This document shows positions 56,742-64,000 of a DNA stretch of 64,000 nucleotides, piece after piece (position 1 is the first letter of the stretch; each line of letters starts with the position of its first letter). A program made the translations under genes and the position numbers. The DNA is taken from assembly GCA_905233545.1 (NCBI GenBank), contig CAJOEV010000002.1:1-64000 (forward strand). The letters run 5' to 3'. The notes under the pieces are model-generated. The model was not told the origin of the DNA, did no database searches, and saw only the letters and a program-made list of their open reading frames with translations. This stretch comes from an uncultured Eubacterium sp. GTDB taxonomy: Bacteria; Bacillota; Clostridia; Oscillospirales; Acutalibacteraceae.

Positions 56742-58515
56742 CACGACCCTTATCAAATCGAATATAACCCGATTTCTTCCGTTTTCAATTTTGTTTTTAA
56801 TCATTGAACTGATTATCTACCCGACAATAATATATTTTAATTATGATATAAGAACTGCGCTTGATTTTGACGCGCTGATAATACTTGGAATTGTTTCGGA
56901 TGTTTTTGCTTGCATATTTGCCTGCATTTTTGCAATTCTTGTTTTCAGCTATCTTTTCAGCGCGAACAAATGCATTGCAATTCATTCCTTCCCGATTGGA
57001 AGAAAGGCACTGTTTGCAACAAATCTCATCAGCGCATATGTGCTTCTTGTTGTACCGCAGTTAATCGGTCTTTTGATTGCTGTTCCCGGAATAATTATGT
57101 TCTCGGGTGCAGTTGTTGCACAGACAGCTCTGTTATTGCAGTTTTCAACAATTTTCCTGCTTTCGTTCATTGCTCTTTCAATAGGAACACTTGCAATGAT
57201 GCTTGCGGGAAATGCGTTCGCAGGCGCAATAATATATGTTATTCTGAACTTTGTTTATTCGGCAATGGTAACGCTTGCAAGCTTTGCGCTTTCCATTTTC
57301 GGAACAGGACTCGGTGAGGAAGTGTTAATCACTGACAAAGGCGCCTATGTGCTCTCGCCGTTTGTTGACCTTTTGGTCAACTTAACTCAGTACGATTCCG
57401 ATAAGTTCTACGGACAAAAAGGCTACTACACAGCGCTGATAATCTATTTTGCTGTCAGCTTTGCAATCTGTGCGCTTGCATTTCTGCTCTATAAGCTCAG
57501 AGAGCTTGAGGTTGCGGGCGAAATGGCAGCCTTTGAAAAAGAGCTTCCGTTTATAAGGGTTATTGTTTCAATAATCGGCGGAGCTATTCTTTCAATCTTT
57601 ATCGGTGAGATCTCTTCCGCAGGTAAAATCATCTTTGCGCTGCTCTATATTGTATTCTCTTTCATAGTTTATTTTGCAACGCAGATGGTTTTGAAAAGGA
57701 AGTTCAATATCTTTTCATTTAAACTCTTTATCAGATGGTTTATCTGCTGTTCACTCAGCCTCGGTTTTGTAATAGGCTTTGCAGCATATGAAACAAACTA
57801 TATTCCAAGTGCAGATAAGGTTGAAGCGGCAAGCATAAATACAACCTATAATATTGAGTGCAAGGATGAAAAGAACATAAAGAAAGTCCAGCAGCTTCAG
57901 AAAGAGCTGATTAATTATCTGAGTGTTGATGAGCGCTTTATCACAACGGCGGATACAGGAGAAAACGAAGTTTCCGACAAGAGATATATTAATATCCTAA
58001 TCAACTACAAACTTAAAAACGGCAAAACAGTTCAGAGGAGCTATGAATACCAAGGAGCCAACAAAAAGATATCGGGGCTTATCAATGATATTGAAAACTC
58101 AAATGGTTATGTAGATATCTTCGATTATATCGACAGTCTCGGCATTAAATACAAAGTAAGAAGTATGACTCTGGCTGAGATTAACGACAGCGGAGCTATG
58201 GATGTTGAGCTTGCTTCAAAGGATTATGAAAAAGCCTTTGCTCTTTGCAAAGAGGATGTTCATGCAATGACTGAAAGCTACAACTCACTTGTCAGCGGAC
58301 TTGGCGGACAGGATTGCGAGATTTGTATCGGATGTTCAATTGATAAAACCACTGACAAAAAAGCGATTGAAAAATTCAGACAAAATGCTGACAGCAGTTT
58401 TGTTGAGGGATACTATAGTTATTATGATTCCGACACGGGCGACTTTGATATTTACATCAACCGCCTTCCCGAAAACTCAAAGCTTATGAGCTTTGCAAAA
58501 GCAAATCAGCAATAA
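56716..58515 (+). CDS. ABC transporter permease with large C-terminal extracytoplasmic domain
   Basis: Multiple TM helices, overlaps ATPase gene; start at MKSNKSLFN. Confidence 0.85.
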   Translation: MKSNKSLFNTTLIKSNITRFLPFSILFLIIELIIYPTIIYFNYDIRTALDFDALIILGIVSDVFACIFACIFAILVFSYLFSANKCIAIHSFPIGRKALFATNLISAYVLLVVPQLIGLLIAVPGIIMFSGAVVAQTALLLQFSTIFLLSFIALSIGTLAMMLAGNAFAGAIIYVILNFVYSAMVTLASFALSIFGTGLGEEVLITDKGAYVLSPFVDLLVNLTQYDSDKFYGQKGYYTALIIYFAVSFAICALAFLLYKLRELEVAGEMAAFEKELPFIRVIVSIIGGAILSIFIGEISSAGKIIFALLYIVFSFIVYFATQMVLKRKFNIFSFKLFIRWFICCSLSLGFVIGFAAYETNYIPSADKVEAASINTTYNIECKDEKNIKKVQQLQKELINYLSVDERFITTADTGENEVSDKRYINILINYKLKNGKTVQRSYEYQGANKKISGLINDIENSNGYVDIFDYIDSLGIKYKVRSMTLAEINDSGAMDVELASKDYEKAFALCKEDVHAMTESYNSLVSGLGGQDCEICIGCSIDKTTDKKAIEKFRQNADSSFVEGYYSYYDSDTGDFDIYINRLPENSKLMSFAKANQQ

Positions 58516-58522
58516 TAACAAA

Positions 58523-58559
58523 ACCCCGAACTGCTTTGGCAGTTCGGGGCATATTTTTT
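58523..58559. terminator. Terminator
   Basis: ccccgaactgctttggcagttcggggcatatttttt. Confidence 0.85.
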
Positions 58560-58592
58560 CACGAATCACGAAACACGATTCACGAGCCACGT

Positions 58593-60125
58593 TTATTTTA
58601 TTGCTTTCGCTTCTTCAAATTCCTCAACTACTTCGTTTTCAGGCGCCTTTGTGATGAGGGAAACAACAACATTTACAACAAGTGCAACGATGAATGCGGG
58701 AAGAAGTTCATATATATCAAGAATTCCGCCCATGGGTCTTACTGCAAACTTCCATACGAAAATCATAACGCCGCCTGAAAGCATACCTGCAATTGCGCCC
58801 CATTTGTTTGAACGCTTCCAGAACAGTGCAAGAAGCATTGCGGGACCGAACGCTGCGCCGAAGCCTGCCCATGCGAAGGATACGATTTTGAAAACGTTTG
58901 AGTTTGAATCCCAGGCAATAACAACGCCGATAACGGAGATGATAATAAGTGTAACTCTTGCAACAACCATCTGTGCAGTTTCGCTGAGCTTAAGCTTGAA
59001 AAGTCCGCCCATAATGTTTTCACTCATTGATGAAGAAGCTGCAAGGAGCTGGCTGTCCGACGTACTCATTGTGCTTGCAAGAATGCCTGCAAGGATAATA
59101 CCTGCGATAAGAGCAAAGATGAAGCCCTTTGTTGAAAGAAGATTTGCAATCTGAACTATGATTGTTTCGCTGTCCTCAAGCGCTGCAAAGCCGTTGTCGG
59201 GATTTGCAACCATCGCAAGACCAACCATACCGATAACAACTGCGATTGCCATTGAAATAACAACCCATACTGTTGCAACTCTTCTTGAAAGCTTGATTTT
59301 GTTCGGATCCTCAATAGCCATGAATCTGAGAAGAATATGGGGCATACCGAAGTAGCCGAGACCCCATGCAAGTGTTGAGCAGATTGTCAGCGCGCCGTAG
59401 CTTACAGCGGAGTTTGTTTCAACATCGTGGATGTTGAACATTCCGAGGAAACCGGGAACTGCCTTTGCATTTTCTGCAACTGCATTAATTCCGCCTGCCT
59501 GAGCAACGCCGAAGCAAAGCACAACAACAAGCGCAATTGTCATAATAATCGACTGGATAAAGTCGGTTGTTGAAGCAGCGTTGAAGCCTCCGAGTGAGGT
59601 GTAGCCAACGATAACGATTGCAGAAACTACCATTGCAATGTGGTAATCAATTCCGAAAAGTGTTCCGAAAAGCTTTCCGCAGGCTGCAAAGCCCGAAGCG
59701 GTGTACGGAACGAAGAAAACGATTATAACAAGTGCCGAAAGAGCAAGAAGGATATTGCTCGTATCCTTATATCTCTTTGAGAAGAAATCGGGAACTGTTA
59801 TTGCGCCGATGTTTGCCGAATAATTACGAAGGCGCTTTGCAACAAGAAGCCAGTTGAAATATGTTCCCACTGCAAGACCGATTGCAGTCCAGCCTGCGTC
59901 TGCAACACCCGTTAAGTATGCAACGCCGGGAAGTCCCATAAGAAGCCACGAGCTCATATCCGAAGCTTCTGCGCTCATTGCGGTAACAAGAGGACCGAGC
60001 TTTCTTCCGCCGAGATAGAAATCGCCGACATTCTTTGTTCTTTTTGAATAAATAACTCCTATGATAACAACAACTGCGAGGTATGCAACAATTGATATCA
60101 TAATACCGATTTGTGCCGAAGTCAT
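58593..60125 (-). CDS. putP: Sodium/proline symporter (SSS family)
   Basis: 'SAEASDMSSWLLMGLPGVAYLTGV', 'GYTSLGGFNAASTTDFIQ', 'AGILAGILASTMSTSDSQLL'-type SSS motifs. Confidence 0.92.
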   Translation of the reverse strand: MTSAQIGIMISIVAYLAVVVIIGVIYSKRTKNVGDFYLGGRKLGPLVTAMSAEASDMSSWLLMGLPGVAYLTGVADAGWTAIGLAVGTYFNWLLVAKRLRNYSANIGAITVPDFFSKRYKDTSNILLALSALVIIVFFVPYTASGFAACGKLFGTLFGIDYHIAMVVSAIVIVGYTSLGGFNAASTTDFIQSIIMTIALVVVLCFGVAQAGGINAVAENAKAVPGFLGMFNIHDVETNSAVSYGALTICSTLAWGLGYFGMPHILLRFMAIEDPNKIKLSRRVATVWVVISMAIAVVIGMVGLAMVANPDNGFAALEDSETIIVQIANLLSTKGFIFALIAGIILAGILASTMSTSDSQLLAASSSMSENIMGGLFKLKLSETAQMVVARVTLIIISVIGVVIAWDSNSNVFKIVSFAWAGFGAAFGPAMLLALFWKRSNKWGAIAGMLSGGVMIFVWKFAVRPMGGILDIYELLPAFIVALVVNVVVSLITKAPENEVVEEFEEAKAIK

Positions 60126-60338
60126 AGTATTCCTCCTTATTCATTAGTTATAGAATGCAACAATTATAACAGATTTAACGCTTTAATGCAATAAAATATT
60201 TTGCTATTGACAAAAATATTTTGTATAATATGTAAAACTTAATATTTTTTTCTTGAAAATTGGTTATAAATAGTATAAAATATTAATTGCTAAAAAATAA
60301 ACAATTATTTTTTAATCAATTTTTAGGGGGTAATTCCA

Positions 60339-61367
60339 ATGGTTAAAGTTGCTATTAACGGTTTCGGCCGTATCGGACGTCTTGCTTTCCGTCAGATGTT
60401 TGAAGCTGAGGGTTATGAGGTTGTTGCAATCAACGATCTTACCGATCCCAAAATGCTCGCTCATCTCCTTAAGTACGACACAGCTCAGAGAGGCTATGCA
60501 GGTGTTATCGGTGAAGGTAAACACACTGTTGAGGCTACTGAGAATTCTATCATCGTAGATGGTAAGGAAATCACAATCTATGCTAAACCCAATGCAGCAG
60601 AGCTTCCCTGGGGCGAGCTTGATGTTGACGTTGTTCTTGAGTGCACAGGTTTCTACTGCTCAAAGGACAAGGCTCAGGCTCACATTGACGCAGGTGCTAA
60701 GAAAGTTGTTATTTCTGCTCCCGCAGGAAACGACCTTCCCACTATCGTTTACAATGTAAACCACGAGACTCTTACAGCTGATGACAAAATCATCTCTGCT
60801 GCTTCATGCACAACAAACTGCCTTGCTCCTATGGCAAAGGCTCTCAACGACTATGCTGAGATTCAGAGCGGTATTATGTGCACAATCCACGCTTACACAG
60901 GCGACCAGATGATTCTTGACGGTCCTCACAGAAAGGGCGACCTCAGAAGAGCAAGAGCAGGTGCTGCAAACATCGTTCCCAACTCAACAGGTGCTGCAAA
61001 AGCAATCGGTCTTGTTATTCCCGAGCTCAACGGCAAGCTTATCGGCGCTGCTCAGAGAGTTCCGACTCCTACAGGTTCAACAACTATTCTTACAGCTGTT
61101 GTTAAGGGCTCAGACATTTCTGTTGACGGCATCAATGCTGCAATGAAGGCTGCTTCAAACGAGAGCTTCGGCTACAACACAGACCCGATCGTTTCAATGG
61201 ATATCGTTGGTATGAGATACGGCTCACTCTTTGATGCTACTCAGACAATGGTTCTTCCCATTGGTGACGACAAGTTTGAGGTTCAGGTTGTTTCTTGGTA
61301 TGATAACGAAAATTCATACACATCACAGATGGTTAGAACAATCAAGTACTTCTCAGAGCTTGGCTAA
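60339..61367 (+). CDS. gap: Glyceraldehyde-3-phosphate dehydrogenase, type I
   Basis: [14 protein letters not shown], active-site [27 protein letters not shown]. Confidence 0.97.
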   Translation: MVKVAINGFGRIGRLAFRQMFEAEGYEVVAINDLTDPKMLAHLLKYDTAQRGYAGVIGEGKHTVEATENSIIVDGKEITIYAKPNAAELPWGELDVDVVLECTGFYCSKDKAQAHIDAGAKKVVISAPAGNDLPTIVYNVNHETLTADDKIISAASCTTNCLAPMAKALNDYAEIQSGIMCTIHAYTGDQMILDGPHRKGDLRRARAGAANIVPNSTGAAKAIGLVIPELNGKLIGAAQRVPTPTGSTTILTAVVKGSDISVDGINAAMKAASNESFGYNTDPIVSMDIVGMRYGSLFDATQTMVLPIGDDKFEVQVVSWYDNENSYTSQMVRTIKYFSELG

Positions 61368-61377
61368 ACAAAAAAAT

Positions 61378-61410
61378 CACCCCGAGGAGAAATCCTCGGG
61401 GATTTTTTTG
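61378..61410 (+). terminator. Terminator of gap
   Basis: tcaccccgaggagaaatcctcggggatttttttg. Confidence 0.85.
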
Positions 61411-61411
61411 T

Positions 61412-61516
61412 AATTGAGAATTAAAAATGAAGAATGAAGAATTTCGGGTCGCTTCGCTACGATTATAAACGGGTGCGGGTGTCCCGCCCACAATTCTTAA
61501 TTCTTAACTCTTAATT
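61412..61516. repeat. Intergenic inverted-repeat element, same family as 20798-21032
   Basis: Left taattgagaattaaaaatgaagaatgaagaatt, right aattcttaattcttaactcttaattt; shares CGGGTGCGGGT and TCCCGCCCA with the 20.8-kb element. Confidence 0.6.
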
Positions 61517-61519
61517 TAT

Positions 61520-62560
61520 TTAAAGCCTGTCCGCAATTGTATAAATAAGGTCTTTTGTCTTTTCCCAGCCGAGGCACGGGTCGGTGATTGATTTACCGTA
61601 AACGCCGTCCTCAATCTTCTGGCAGCCGTCCTCGATATAACTTTCAATCATAAAGCCCTTGACCATACTCTTGATATCGTCGTTATTATGAATTGAATGA
61701 ATAACCTCTTTTGCAATTCTTATCTGTGCAAGATAATTTTTGCCCGAATTTGAGTGGTTTGTGTCGATAATTACCGCAGGGTTTTCAAAACCGCCGCTGC
61801 AATACATATCATAAAGAATTCTCAAATCCTCATAGTGATAGTTCTGGTGGTTGATTCCGTGCTTATCAACGCTTCCGCGAAGAATTGCGTGAGCAAGCTC
61901 GTTGCCCTTGCTTTCAACCTCCCATCCTCTGTAGAGGAAGGTGTGGGAGCCCTGAGCCGCTCTGATTGCATTGAGCATAATTGAAAAATCGCCGCTTGTG
62001 GGGTTTTTCATACCTACGGGGATATTCAGTCCGCTTGAAACAAGGCGGTGCTCCTGGTTTTCAACGCTTCTTGCGCCGACTGCAATATATGAAAGCAAAT
62101 CGGAAAGATATCTTGCATTTTCGGGATAGAGCATTTCATCCGCGCACGCAAAGCCTGTCTGCTCGATTGCATCCTTGTGAAGATTTCTTATTGCGATAAT
62201 ACCCTCGAGCATATCGGGCTTCTTGTCGGGGTCGGGCTGATGAAGCATTCCCTTATATCCTGCGCCCGTTGTTCTCGGCTTGCCCGTATATATTCTCGGA
62301 ATGATGAGAATCTTATCCTCAACCTCTTTCTGAACATCTTTTAAACGGTGGATATAGTCTAAAACCGAATCCGCTCTGTCGGCGGAGCAGGGCCCTATAA
62401 CAAGAAGAAATTTATCGCTTTCGCCCTTGAAAACAGACGCGATTTCCTTATCGCGCGCCTCTTTAACAGCAGCTGCCTCGGGGGAAAGGGGAAACTGTTC
62501 CTTTATATCCTGAGGAATAGGAAGTTTTCTTTTGAAATCAGTGTTAATCATATTGTCCAT
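61520..62560 (-). CDS. 3-deoxy-7-phosphoheptulonate synthase (class I, AroF/G/H type)
   Basis: 'LLVIGPCSADRADSVLDYIHRL', 'YTGKPRTTGAGYKGMLHQPD', 'VIIDTNHSNSGKNY'; start at MDNMINTD (62560) with aggtgag RBS. Confidence 0.94.
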   Translation of the reverse strand: MDNMINTDFKRKLPIPQDIKEQFPLSPEAAAVKEARDKEIASVFKGESDKFLLVIGPCSADRADSVLDYIHRLKDVQKEVEDKILIIPRIYTGKPRTTGAGYKGMLHQPDPDKKPDMLEGIIAIRNLHKDAIEQTGFACADEMLYPENARYLSDLLSYIAVGARSVENQEHRLVSSGLNIPVGMKNPTSGDFSIMLNAIRAAQGSHTFLYRGWEVESKGNELAHAILRGSVDKHGINHQNYHYEDLRILYDMYCSGGFENPAVIIDTNHSNSGKNYLAQIRIAKEVIHSIHNNDDIKSMVKGFMIESYIEDGCQKIEDGVYGKSITDPCLGWEKTKDLIYTIADRL

Positions 62561-62609
62561 ATTCTCACCTCTGATTTGGTATAATAACATTAAAAACAGC
62601 AATAGTCAA

Positions 62610-62728
62610 TATAATCGGAGCGAAGCCCCTTGGAGCGGGCGCCAGACCCTTTTGTCTGCAAGCAGACATTTCCCCTATCAGGGGAATCTCCCTAAACTCT
62701 TCACTTTTCACTATTAACTCTTAACTAA
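62610..62728. repeat. Partial intergenic repeat element homologous (inverted) to 20.8-kb element
   Basis: 62628-62657 is the exact reverse complement of 20960-20989 (30 nt). Confidence 0.7.
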
Positions 62729-62736
62729 AGAATAAC

Positions 62737-62759
62737 GGGAGGGTGTTAAAACCCTCCCG
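62737..62759 (-). terminator. Terminator hairpin
   Basis: CGGGAGGGT-GTTAAA-ACCCTCCCG downstream of the 3D-domain gene. Confidence 0.6.
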
Positions 62760-62774
62760 AATCATATATTCGCT

Positions 62775-64000
62775 TTACCAGCCAAGTCTTACGATTTCAA
62801 TTTCGCATGAACCTGTTCCGTATCTGTAGCATGCTGAGTGTCCTTCAGGAGTGAAGATATCAATTCTTCCGACTGATGAAAGTCCGCTGCCGCCACGGTC
62901 AACAACAGTGTAGTAGTGACCCTGTGTTTTGATTACTGAGCCGAGGGGAAGCCAGTTACAAGCAATGTAGTAGGGATTGCTCATACCGTTTGAAATTCTT
63001 CTTCCGCTTGTTGTTATTCCTGCGCCAGAGCCGTTGCATGTTGCACAAGCGCAGTAGTGTGTGTATCTTCCGCTGATTTTCTGACCGAGTGTGAAGCCGT
63101 TCATTGACTTAACGCCGTTGGGCTCAACGGAGGGATGAGCTCTTTTGGTACCGATTTTAACAACCTTTGTTACGGGTTCCTTTGTAACAACTTCGCTGAG
63201 AGCTTCCTTGCTCTCTTCTTTGCCGTTAACATATTTAACGCTGTATGTTACATCCTTTGAGCCGTTCTTACCCTTGGTAACAACCTTCTTCTTTGTTTCA
63301 AGAAGCTTTTTATCCTTGATTTTCTTTGTTTTATACTTAATCTTTTCGGTTCTGGTTTCTTCCTTGTATTCAACTCTGTAAACCTTAACCTTCATTCCTG
63401 CTTTAAGCTCTTTATCTGCAGCGGGTTTTGTATAGTCATCTGCGCCGAGGGTTACTCCTGCAAGCTTAAGAAGGTCTGAAACAGTGCCTTCGGTGATTGC
63501 ATATTTAACCTTGCTTCCGTCTGCTTTAAGAGTTACATAGAATGCGGTTTTGATTGTTATAACCATTCCGTCAACAACCTTTGCGTCGCGGGAATAGTTG
63601 ATTTTGTCATTGTCCTTGAGGGTTAATCCGATTTCTTCAATTGCCTCGCCGACTGTTGAAGAATAAACATCATAGCTCTGAATATGTCCTTCAAACTCAA
63701 CCATAACGCTGCGGAGTCTGTTGATAACAATTTTTCCGTCCTCGCCCTCATTGAAGTTTGAAATGTCGATAATATCATTTGCATTTACTGTAATGCCTGC
63801 ATTGTTAAGAATTTCAACAGGCTCGGTTTCTGTTGTTGTAACTGTGATTGCCTCTCCCGAATCAACAATTGTAACATCATACTGGTCGGGTACATCAGCA
63901 AGTACTGTTGATGTGAAAACTGTGAGAATAAGAATTACTGAAACTACTGCTGCAACTATTCTGTTTCCTGCAAAGCCTTTAGCAGCACTTGATAACTTTC
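62775..64000 (-). CDS. Secreted YabE/Rpf-like protein with DUF348 repeats, G5-like and 3D domains (5' end outside window)
   Basis: In-frame coding continues past the track start to the window edge (KLSSAAKGFAGNRIVAAVVSVILILTVFTSTVLADVPDQYDVTIVD...); C-term 'VVDRGGSGLSSVGRIDIF' 3D domain. Confidence 0.85.
   Translation of the reverse strand, partial: KLSSAAKGFAGNRIVAAVVSVILILTVFTSTVLADVPDQYDVTIVDSGEAITVTTTETEPVEILNNAGITVNANDIIDISNFNEGEDGKIVINRLRSVMVEFEGHIQSYDVYSSTVGEAIEEIGLTLKDNDKINYSRDAKVVDGMVITIKTAFYVTLKADGSKVKYAITEGTVSDLLKLAGVTLGADDYTKPAADKELKAGMKVKVYRVEYKEETRTEKIKYKTKKIKDKKLLETKKKVVTKGKNGSKDVTYSVKYVNGKEESKEALSEVVTKEPVTKVVKIGTKRAHPSVEPNGVKSMNGFTLGQKISGRYTHYCACATCNGSGAGITTSGRRISNGMSNPYYIACNWLPLGSVIKTQGHYYTVVDRGGSGLSSVGRIDIFTPEGHSACYRYGTGSCEIEIVRLGW

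Noticed and set aside
58559-58592. CACGAATCACGAAACACGATTCACGAGCCACG as a possible iteron array
   Set aside because: Short degenerate repeat in the same text-like intergenic style as near 19365-19386; no replication or partition genes nearby.

Overview
This 64 kb window looks like a low-to-mid GC Clostridia/Ruminococcaceae-type Firmicutes chromosome. I infer that from gene content, RBS usage and T-box/L21-leader style regulation; no database search was run. Housekeeping genes present: apgM, glmU, ppdK, thrS with a T-box, rpsO-pnp, rplU-prp-rpmA, gap, a DAHP synthase, a putP-like symporter and a CoA-acylating aldehyde dehydrogenase. Between them are several very large secreted multidomain proteins: BIG2/VWA/TSP3, BIG2/FIVAR, PI-PLC plus LRR plus LamG-like, transglutaminase plus Fn3, an SGNH hydrolase and a VanW protein. 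The most interesting block is about 39.2-49.7 kb. It holds a dual ATP-grasp protein with N-terminal tandem repeats, a secreted transglutaminase-like protein, and a tight operon of a CDP-glycerol-transferase-like protein, two ATP-grasp proteins and a CapA-like protein. This is a candidate undescribed surface-polymer modification system. Non-coding points of note: tRNA-Val beside a duplicated 3' tRNA fragment and a three-way-junction element, an ATATCAC/hairpin array, a family of AATTGAGAATGGAGAATT-type inverted-repeat elements, a MITE-like element beside a toxin-antitoxin pair, a long hairpin in the pnp leader, a 27-nt GntR-type operator, and a 23-nt start region shared by ppdK and gap. No CRISPR array, transposase, rRNA or prophage genes were seen.
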